The notes under the pieces were generated by a model, which saw only the letters and a program-made list of their open reading frames with translations, searched no databases and was not told where the DNA came from. From Halomonas almeriensis (lineage in GTDB: Bacteria > Pseudomonadota > Gammaproteobacteria > Pseudomonadales > Halomonadaceae), in NCBI RefSeq assembly GCF_030409235.1, contig NZ_JAUFPO010000012.1:26525-90524 (forward strand): DNA of 64,000 bases, in the 5' to 3' direction. The stretch's first letter is position 1; each line of letters opens with the position of its first letter. The translations under genes and the position numbers were made by a program. This document shows positions 1 through 8,600 of this stretch, one piece after another.

Positions 1-516
1 TTGGCAGATGCCTTTGAGGCGGCGTTCCCCATGGCCAAGGTGGTCAACTTCGATGGTGATGCCTATGTCACGGATGAAAAGAACCGAGGGCGGCAAGAGA
101 CCCGTTATCACATCGTTAGTGAGATTACTGAAGAGTTTCAGGAGCTTAGCTACGAGTGGCCAGGCTTGAAAACAGTGGGCGTGGTCATGAGCTTTCGTCA
201 GGAAGGTGGCGAAGCACCAGAGGTACCGATGATCCGCTACTACATCAGCTCCACCGAACTCAGTGCCAAAAAGCTTGCCGAAGCGGCCCGCCAGCATTGG
301 TATGTCGAGAATAAGCTCCACTGGTCCTTGGACGTCACTCTCCGCGAGGATGCCTGCAAAATCCACCGAGGACAGGCGGCAGAAAACCTCGCCAGGGTGC
401 GGCATATCGCCTTGAATTACCTGAAAGGAGAGAAAGGATTCAAGGGCGGAATCCGGCGAAAACAGAAGAAAGCGGCGCTGGATGAGACGTACCTTGCAGA
501 CATTCTCGCGGTCTAG
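1..516 (+). CDS. ISAs1-family transposase, C-terminal part (5' end outside window)
   Basis: DDE transposase of the ISAs1 (H-repeat-associated) group, which cuts and joins the ends of its own element. The 171 visible residues carry signatures of the C-terminal half of this family: a GRQETRYHIV motif near residues 30-39 and RQHWYVENKLHWSLDV followed by REDACK around residues 97-120, which includes the region of the last catalytic acidic residue. A full-length protein is about 370 residues, so roughly half is missing to the left; the TTG at base 1 is only where the window starts. The C-terminus looks intact, so the copy could be functional if the unseen half is. Confidence 0.9.
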   Translation: MADAFEAAFPMAKVVNFDGDAYVTDEKNRGRQETRYHIVSEITEEFQELSYEWPGLKTVGVVMSFRQEGGEAPEVPMIRYYISSTELSAKKLAEAARQHWYVENKLHWSLDVTLREDACKIHRGQAAENLARVRHIALNYLKGEKGFKGGIRRKQKKAALDETYLADILAV

Positions 517-538
517 GATTTTTCATGCGTTTTCCCTG
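1..538 (+). mobile_element. ISAs1-family insertion sequence, right part only
   Basis: The transposase 3' end is followed by a short non-coding end, and the probable terminal inverted repeat finishes with CCCTG at about 538. From about 539 the sequence becomes, on the minus strand, coding sequence for the manganese exporter MntP, so the boundary is set by where MntP homology resumes. The left end and the target-site duplication lie outside the window. The exact last base of the element is uncertain by a few nucleotides. Confidence 0.8.
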
Positions 539-540
539 GG

Positions 541-1021
541 TGGTCATCAGCAGGGTGGCGGTGCCGATCGCGAGTGAGGTCCAGATGATGTGGGCGTCCA
601 TGAAGGCCAGCGTGATGCCGATGACCAGAGCGTCGATGCTGGTTGCCAGGGCGGTTACCACGAGATGCAATAGGGAGCGCGATGAGCGCCGGGGCGGAGA
701 CGTTCCGGCGTTTGTGTTGGCGGGGCCTTCGCTTTCGGGGCTTTCATTCTTCAGCCCCTCATGAATCATGTGGGCGCCCAGTAAGGAAAGCAGCGCGAAG
801 GCGATCCAGTGGTCCCAGGCAGTGATGTACTGCGCCATCGAGAGGCCCAGGGCCCAGCCGAGCAGTGGGGTGAGGGTCTCGATGACGCCGAAGATCAGGC
901 CGGTTTGCAGCGCCTGGAGAAAACTGGGTCGCCGGGACAAGGCGGCGCCTTTGCTCAGCGAGGCGACAAAGGCATCGCTGGACATGGAGAAGGCGAGAAA
1001 AATGGTCGAGTAAAGGGACAT
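541..1021 (-). pseudogene. mntP: mntP, manganese exporter truncated by the insertion sequence
   Basis: MntP (YebN) is an inner-membrane Mn2+ efflux pump of about 190 residues with two related halves. The reading frame starts at the ATG at 1021 (MSLYSTIFLAFSMSSDAF), keeps the first-half motif (SMSSDAF, ETLTPLLGW) and the second-half motif (ATSIDALVIG), then stops matching after about 160 residues at T-L-L-M-T-T. From there it reads into the IS end and runs to an unrelated stop at 440. The last C-terminal membrane helix, about 28 residues, is lost. A complete 3' fragment may lie left of the window, beyond the IS. The upstream riboswitch is intact, so the disruption is probably recent. Confidence 0.85.
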
Positions 1022-1106
1022 GCACAGGCTCCGGCGATCGACAGGCCAAGACGACATGCGCTGTTGAGCGACGTTGGAAAACGTCTGTCCAGCGCGGTGA
1101 CATCAT

Positions 1107-1230
1107 TGGTCTCGCCAACCTTGCGGCTACCGTGCCACGGCTTTGCGGCCGAGTATGTTGACACGGAGACTCCCACGCGCTCGCCAGGCCAAGGGCTTGA
1201 TCGTGCGCAGGAAGCAGGCTACTCCCCAAG
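1107..1230 (-). promoter_or_regulatory. yybP-ykoY manganese riboswitch upstream of mntP
   Basis: Read on the minus strand, the segment opens with CTTGGGGAGTAGCC (1230-1217), contains GTCAACATACTC (about 1162-1151) and closes with GGCGAGACCA (about 1115-1107). These are the conserved blocks of the yybP-ykoY family, which binds Mn2+ and switches on manganese exporters such as MntP. It lies about 85 nt upstream of the mntP ATG, the expected place for a translational or transcriptional switch in the 5' leader. Its downstream gene is now truncated. Confidence 0.85.
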
Positions 1231-1240
1231 AACGAGCACG

Positions 1241-1269
1241 AGCCTACATGATTGGATGACGGATGTCAT
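1241..1269 (-). promoter_or_regulatory. predicted promoter for the mntP leader
   Basis: On the minus strand a -35-like ATGACA (1269-1264) is followed after exactly 17 nt by a -10-like TAGGCT (1246-1241). Transcription would start near 1234, just before the first conserved block of the riboswitch, which supports the assignment. The hexamers themselves are only moderate matches. Confidence 0.45.
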
Positions 1270-1279
1270 GTGGCGGAGT

Positions 1280-2602
1280 TCACCGTGCCAGCTCTTCCTG
1301 CAGGGCTTCGAGGGTCTGGTCGACCTGGGCTTCGGTGTGCTCGCAGGAGAGGAAGAAGCGCAAGCGGGCGCTCTGCTCGGGCACGGCGGGGTGCAGAATG
1401 GGCTGGACGTTGATGCCGCGCTCCAGCAGGGCGTGGGAAAGCCCGGCGGCGCGGGCCGAGCTGCCGATGATCACCGGGACCACGGCGGCGCCGATGCTTT
1501 CCCCCGTGTCCAGTCCCATTTGCCGGGCCTGCTCCAGGAAGTAGCGCGAGATGGCCTGCAGGCGGTGCACGCGTTGCGGTTCCTGGTGCATGAGTTCCAG
1601 CGCCTTGAGCGAGGGGCCGGCGACCTGGGCGGGCATGCCCACGCTGTACAGGAACCCCGGCGCCAGGTGGCGCAGAGTCTCCACCAGTGCCTGGCAGCCG
1701 GCGATGTAGCCGCCACAGCCGGCCAGCGTCTTGCTCATGGTGCCCATCCAGATATCGACACTGTTGGCGGGCATGTCGAAGTGTTCGCGCAGACCCAGAC
1801 CATGTTCGCCCAGTACGCCGAAGGAGTGCGCTTCGTCGACCATCAGCCAGCTCTGGTGGCGTTGCTTGATATCGACGAAGCGCGGCAGGTCGGGCAGGTC
1901 GCCGTCCATGCTATAGAGCCCCTCGATGACGATCAGCACGCGCTCGAACTGCGGGCGATGACGGCGCAGCAAGTCGTCCAGAGCGTCGGCGTCGTTGTGC
2001 GGGAAACTCATGCGCCGGGCGCCGGAGAGCTGGGCACCGACCAGGGCGCTGTTGTGGATGTACTCGTCGTGGAGGATCAGGTCGCCCGGGCCGAGCAGGT
2101 AGCCAAGCGTCGAGACGTTGGTGGCGTGGCCGCTGACGAAGGCCACTGCCGCCTCGACGTCGTAGGCCTCGGCGATGGCACTTTCCAGTTCGCCGTGGAT
2201 GGGGCGCTCACCGGAGACGATGCGGCTGGCCGAGACGGAGCTGCCGTAGTGCTGTACGGCGTCGATGGCCGCCTGGTTGACCCGCGGGTCGCCGGAGAAG
2301 CCCAGGTAGTTGTAGCTGGCGAAGTTGATGACCTCGCGCTCGTCGATGCGACTGGTAGCCCCGGCATTGCCCTGGTGGCAACGGAAGAAGGGGTCGACCA
2401 GGCCGAGCCGCGTGGCGGCCTCGCGCATCAGGGTCAACTGCTGATATCCCGGGTGGCTGTCGAAGCGGGTCAGCCGCTCGGCGACACGGTTCTGGCCACT
2501 GTTGGCGCTGCCCGCATCGCTGGGCGGGCGCGAGCGCTTGCGGCTGCGCGCCCCGTCGAGTAGCTGGCGCTTGAGGTCCTGCCGGGAACCCTGCTGACTC
2601 AT
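1280..2602 (-). CDS. alpha-oxoamine synthase (BioF/SPT-like), capsule lipid synthesis
   Basis: PLP enzyme of the alpha-oxoamine synthase family (BioF, KBL, serine palmitoyltransferase), which condenses an amino acid with an acyl thioester and releases CO2. The 440 residues contain MVDEAHSFGVLG and GTMSKTLAGCGG, the latter with the PLP-binding lysine (about Lys291). An N-terminal extension of about 70 residues precedes the core. The start overlaps the polyketide synthase stop (ATGA, 2599-2602), so the two are translationally coupled. By order and type it matches WcbT of Burkholderia and RkpG of Sinorhizobium. Inference: it takes the finished chain from the PKS carrier domain and produces an amino-ketone like a sphingoid-base precursor. 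The amino-acid substrate cannot be read from sequence. It is not expected to be the biotin enzyme because no bio genes are nearby. Confidence 0.85.
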   Translation of the reverse strand: MSQQGSRQDLKRQLLDGARSRKRSRPPSDAGSANSGQNRVAERLTRFDSHPGYQQLTLMREAATRLGLVDPFFRCHQGNAGATSRIDEREVINFASYNYLGFSGDPRVNQAAIDAVQHYGSSVSASRIVSGERPIHGELESAIAEAYDVEAAVAFVSGHATNVSTLGYLLGPGDLILHDEYIHNSALVGAQLSGARRMSFPHNDADALDDLLRRHRPQFERVLIVIEGLYSMDGDLPDLPRFVDIKQRHQSWLMVDEAHSFGVLGEHGLGLREHFDMPANSVDIWMGTMSKTLAGCGGYIAGCQALVETLRHLAPGFLYSVGMPAQVAGPSLKALELMHQEPQRVHRLQAISRYFLEQARQMGLDTGESIGAAVVPVIIGSSARAAGLSHALLERGINVQPILHPAVPEQSARLRFFLSCEHTEAQVDQTLEALQEELAR

Positions 2603-5600
2603 CGCGTCGTGGCCTCTTGCGGTGGCGTTTCAGCGGCGTCGGCGATGGCATCAGCACCGTGCTGGGCCGCAAGCGAGGCCAGTCCGGCCTGTTCGTCGCC
2701 GCTCGCGTCGTCGTCATCGTCGCCGCGGGTCAAACGCTCGATGAGCACGCCGCTGAGCTTGTCCAGCGTCGAGGCTTCGCTGAGCACCATGACGGGCACG
2801 CGCACGCCGAGGCGTGATTCGATGGCGGTCATCAGCTCGACGCCCATCAGCGAATCAAAGCCCATGTCGTAGACCGAGCGGTGAACGTCGATCTTGCTTT
2901 CCTCCACCAGCAGGATGCTGGCCAGCTCGGCCTTGAGCAGCTCGGTGACGGTGCCGTGCAATTCTTCCGGCGAAAGCTCGGCGAGCAGTTGCGTGATGTC
3001 CTGGTCGCTGTCGTCCTGGTGGCTCTCGTCACCGGCGGCGCGAGCGACTTCGCTGAAACGCGGGCTGTCGGCGGTGGGCAACGAGCGGGCCAGCGCCGGC
3101 CAGTCGAGCTCGAGCACGCCGAGGCTGGGCCCCGGTGCGGCGAGCATGCGGCCGAGCACGCTCAGGGCGTCATCGGCGCGCAGGGCGGAGCCACCCAGGC
3201 GCTCCTGTAGCGCATCCCGCGTGCGGGTATTGCGGGCCAGGAAGCCGGCATCCTCGATGGCGCCCCAGCGCACGCAGGTGGCGGGCAGCCCCTGGGCGCG
3301 ACGGTTGGCGGCCAGGGCTTCGAGCCAGTGGTTGGCCGCCACATAGCTGGCCTGGCCGGGGTTGCCGAACAGGGTGGTCGCCGAGGAATAGAGCACGAAG
3401 AAGTCCAGGGCGTCGTCGCGGGTCAGCTCATCGAGCAGGCGCGCACCCTCGATCTTGGGTGTCAGCACGCGTGCGATCCGTTCGTCGTCGAGATTGCGGA
3501 TCAGGCCGTCCTCGATGACCGCGGCGGCGTGAACGATGCCCTTGAGCGGCGGATGCTCGGAGCGGCAACGCTTAAGCAGGGCACTGAGCGCGGCTCGGTC
3601 GCCCACGTCACAGGCAGCGGCCTCGACCGTGACGCCCATGGCCTCCAGCTCGGCGATGCCGTCGGCGGCTTCCGGCGAGGCGGCGCCGCGGCGGCCCACC
3701 AGGATGAGATGACGCGCGCCGCATTCGGCCAGCCAGCGGGCGGTGCGCAGGCCGAAGCCGCCCAGGCCACCGGTGACCAGGTAGCTGGCCGCGGCGGAAA
3801 GCGTTGGAGCCTCGGCGGGCCGGCTCTCGGCGGCCGGGCTCAGCGGCTGGTCCTGGGTGACCACCACCTTGCCGATCTGGCGGGCCTGCTGCATGTAGCG
3901 GAAGGCCTCGACCACCTGCCGGTTGCCGAAGGCAGTGTACGGCAGCGGCGTGAAGGTGCCGTCCTCGAACAGCGCCATCATCTCGCTGAACAGGGTCTGG
4001 GTCAGCTCCGGGCATTCCTTCATCAGCTGGTCGGAGTCGATACCGAAGTAGCTGAGGTTGTTGCGGAAGGGCCGCAGGCCGATGTGGGTGTTTTCGTAGA
4101 AGTCGCGCTTGCCGAGTTCCAGGAAGCGTCCGAAGGGCCGCAGTACCCGCAGGTTCTGGTTGATGGCTTCGCCGGCCAGCGAGTTGAGCACCACGTCCAC
4201 GCCACGGCCGTCGGTATCGGCGAGGATCTCCTCGGCGAAGGTCAGCGAGCGCGAGTCATACAGCCGCTCGATGCCGCTCAGGCGCAGGAAGTCGCGCTTT
4301 TCCTCGGCGCCCACGGTGGTGTGGATCTCGGCACCCAGCCAGCGAGCCACCTGGATGGCGGCCAGGCCGACGCCGCCGGCGGCGCCGTGGATCAGCACGT
4401 GTTCGCCGGGGGCCAGACGCGCCAGGTGCTTCAGCGCGTAGTAGACGGTGAAGAAGGTGGTCGGGATGGTCGCCGCGGCGGCGAAGTCGATGCCGTTGGG
4501 CAGCGGCGCGATAGCGTGCTGGCTGGCGATCAGGCGGTCGCTGAAGCTGGCCGGGCCGAAGCCCACCACGGCATCGCCCGGGGCCACGCCCTCGACATCG
4601 GGGCCGACCTGCTCGACCACGCCGGAGAACTCGAGGCCCAGGGTCGGGCCGGCGAAACCGTTCTCGATGGCCTCATCCGAGAGCAGCCCCAGGGTATACA
4701 TGACATCGCGGAAGTTGAGGCCGGTGGCCTCGACCCGCACCTGCACCTGGCCACTCGCGAGCTGCGGCAGGGTGGTGGCCTGCCAGTCGAGGTGGCGGAG
4801 CTGGCCGGGCATGGGGAAGCCCAGGCGCATAGCGTGGTCTGTGTCGCGGGGCGCGGCTTCGCCGGGCGTGGCCTCCTGCTGGCCCGGGGCGGGCAGCATG
4901 CGCAGGCGAGTGGCATATCGCTTGCCCTGGGCATCGATGACGACTTCGGTCTCGGCGTCGGGGTCGATCAGTTCGTCGCCGAGTGTCGCGAAGGCCCTGG
5001 CCGAGAGTTCGCCGGCGGGCAGGTCGAGCAGGCGCACACGATAGCCGTGGGCCTCGTTGGCCAGCGAGCGGCCAAAGCCCCAGAGGGCGGCGTCATCACT
5101 GACGTCACGGGCGGCCGGGTGGTCCTCGCGCCAGGTGCCGGCCACCTCGCGGGTGATCAGCCAGAGTGCCGGCGGCTCGGCGGTGTTCTCGGCCAGCGGC
5201 TCGAGAATGCCGGGCCAGCGGGCGGCCTGCTGGCAGCGCTGCAGGCCGCTGTTGCGCAGGTCGATGATGCGGCTGGCGCGATGGGCGTCCTCGGCATCGC
5301 CGATCATGGCGTAATGGCCCTGGCGTTCCAGCGTGGCGGCCAGCTCCTCGGCCAGGGCGGTGTCATCTTCATCGGCGACCAGCAGATAGTCGCGGGACGT
5401 GCCGGCCATGGATTCGCGGTCCAGCACGCCGTCGGCGGCTTCCTGCGCCTCGGGCAGCCGGGCATGAATCAGATAGGCCCCGGCGTCGTCTTCCAGCGGA
5501 AGTGCCTGAATGTCCCGGGCGCCGAGCCCTTCCAGCCATTGGCTGACGTCGTCGGGCTCACAGGCGCTGGGGGTCAGCGAGGTGTCGTCGAGCCCCGGGG

Positions 5601-8600
5601 TGGCCAGCAGGGTGTCGATCCAGGCCGAGGGGGCAACTCCCAGCAACAGCACACTGGCGCCGGGTGCCAGGCGAGCCGGCAGGGCCTCGATGAGGCGGCG
5701 GCTGAGCTCGGGGTTGGTGACATCCAGCGAGACCATGGCAAGCTGGGCCGGCTTGCCGGCGGCCGGCTCGCTGCCCGAGGCCTCCAGCGACTCGACCTCG
5801 ATGAGCGGCTGGCGTTCGCGCAGTTGCTCGGCATGCTGCGCGGCAAGCTCGCCGGCGGTGAGCAGGCGATAGTCGCACAGGTCGGGATCGAGCAGCTCGG
5901 TAAGCCGCTCGCCCAGGGCCGGTGCACTGACGCCGGCCTCGAGCAGCGACAGGCGCTGGCCCTCGGGGAGTTCGGCCAGGGTCTCGCCGAGCGCCTTGCC
6001 GAGGGGCCCGGCAATCGCCTGCCAGCCGGCATGGCCGATCAACTGGCGGTTGAGACGGGTCAGGCGGTCGCGGTCGAGGCCGATGTCCTCGGCACTGCGA
6101 TGTCCCGCGAGGAGTTCGCGCAGGTTCAGGCCGAAGCGACCCAGACGCTGGATGGGGCCGATGTGGCCTGGGTAATCCTGGGCCAGCAGGCGCCAGATGG
6201 TGGTGGCATCGACATCGTCCTCGACATCGCGCTGTGTCCAGCCATGGTCATGGCGTTCCAGGCGCCCGGCGTCGACCAGCAGGTGCAATAGCTGGTCGAG
6301 CAGGGCCTGTGTCTGGGGCTGGGCGGCCACCATCGACTGGTAGTCCGCCTGGCGCAGTTCGCCGTCTATCAGCCTGTCGGCCAGGGCTTCGGCAGCGAAG
6401 GCCTCGGCCAGGCGGTCGAGCAGCGGCGCGAGTTCGCTGGCATAGCGCTGGCCGGTGGCGGCGGCGTAGCCGTCAACCAGCTCGGGCATGGTGGCCATCA
6501 GCGCGCTGAGGTCGGCCGGTTGTTGCTGCGCCGGGCGCGGCGCCGGTGTCAGGCGCACGTCCAGATGGCTGAGGCGCTGCTCGGCGTGGCTGGTAAGACG
6601 CACGGCCTTGAAGCGCGTCTCGCTGACCACTGCGACGGCGCGGCCCTCGGCATCGAAGAGTTCGAAGTCGGCGGTGAAGGAGTACGGCGCTTGCTTGAGC
6701 AGCCTGGCCCGGGCCACGGCCGGCTGGCCGGCATCCGGTGACCACTGGATGCGGCCGACCCGCACCGGAACGAAGGCCATGCCCTGGCGCTCGAACGACT
6801 CGCCCTGGCGGGCACTCTGGCGCGCCAGCAGCGGCAGGAACAACTGGAAGGCGCTGTCCAGAATGCCCGGGTGCAGGTGCTGCACGTCGAGCTGTTCGGC
6901 AATTGCGGGGGTGGGCTGGATGTGACCGATGACCTCGTTTTCGTCGATCCAGGCGCGGTCGATGGCCTGGAAGGCCGGGCCGTAGTCGAGGCCCAGGCGG
7001 CTGGCCATGGCTAGATGTTCCGGCAGGGTCAGGTCAGGCTCGCGCTCGGGCAGGCGCGGGGCCGCACGCTCGAGCATCAGACCCTTACTCTGGGTCATGA
7101 TGCGCGCCGTGGCATGCAGTTGCCATTCCTCGCCCACGGCGGGCTCGCGGGAGTGCACGCTGACGCGGCCGTCTTCCGGCGTAATGGCCAGGCGACTGAG
7201 GCGGCCATGCTGGCCATCGAGCATCATCGGGGCCTGGATCTCGAGTTCCTCGATATCCAGCGGGCGGGCGTCGCGCCAGCGGGCGGCGGCGGCCAGAGCC
7301 AGTTCGATGAAGCCGGCCCCGGGGAAGATGGCGGCATTGCCGACCACATGGCCGGCCAGCCAGGGGCGGCGGCCGGTATCCAGCTGGCTTTCCCAGGTCA
7401 GGGTGTGCTGCGCCAGCCGATAGCCCAGCAAGGGGTGTTCGTAATGGCGGTTGAGCAGGTTGAGCGCGTCCGAGGTGCTGGGCATCCAGTAGGAGCGGTG
7501 CTGCCAGGGATAACGCGGCAGCTCGACCAGCTGACCGGTCACCGGGAACCAGTGATCGGTATCAGTGTCCAGGCCCGAGAGCAGGGTCTGCCCGATGGTC
7601 CGGTCGATGCACTGCGGGCCGGCCAGGTCGCGCTCCAGGGTGGCGATGACCACGCCTTCGAGCTCGGCTTCGCTCAGGGCCTCGTTCAGATAACGCTTGA
7701 GAATCGGGTGAGCGCCGATCTCGATCAGCACATTGGTGCCGTCGGCGGTGATGGCGCGGGCCGCATCGGCGAAGCGCACCGGTTCGCGAATGTTCTGCCA
7801 CCAGTAGTCGGCGTCCAGGTGCTCGCCCTCGAGCTCGGCCCCGGTGACAGTGGAGATGTAGGGAATCCGCGACTGACGCGGCCGCAGCCCCTTGAGCGAG
7901 CCGATCAGGTCATCGCGGATGGGGTCCATGGCCGGGCTGTGGAAGGCGTAATCGAGCCCCAGGCGCTTGGCGAAGTGGCGCTGTCCGTGCAGCTCGGCCT
8001 CGATGCGTTCCAGCGCCTCGGCCGGACCGGCGAGGGTGACGCCCCTGGCGCTGTTCATGCCGGCCAGGTGGAGGTCGCGGTACTCCGGGCGCGCCAGATA
8101 ACCTTCCATGGCCTCGGCGCCAAGGCCCACGGCGGTCATCTCGCCCTGGCCACGGGTCAGGCCCTGATAGTGGCTGCGCAGGTGGATGACGCGCACGGCG
8201 TCGCTCAGCGAGAGAGCCCCACAGGCCCAGGCGGCTGCTACTTCGCCGACGCTGTGCCCGGTCACGGCCACCGGCTCGATGCCCTGGGCGGCGAGCATGC
8301 GGGTGATGCCCACCTGAACGGCGAACAGCGCCGGCTGGGCGATCTCGGTGCGCTGGAAGCGCTCGGTACCGTTGTTGCCGTCGAGCTCGGCGCGCAGCGA
8401 GAAGTCGGCATGGCGCTGGAAGAGGGCGTCGACCTCGTCGATGGCGGCGGCGAAGACCTTGGATTCGTGCAGCAGGTCGCGGCCCATGGTCTCCCACTGG
8501 CAGCCGTTGCCGTCGTAGACGAAGGCCGGGCCCTGGGCGCTGGCGAGCCGCTGGCCACGAACCACCGGGTGTTCGAGCTCCAGGCCGCGGCTGTCGGTGT

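Noticed and set aside
1-1021. Complete insertion sequence with both ends
   Set aside because: Only the right end and C-terminal transposase part are in the window; the left end cannot be defined.
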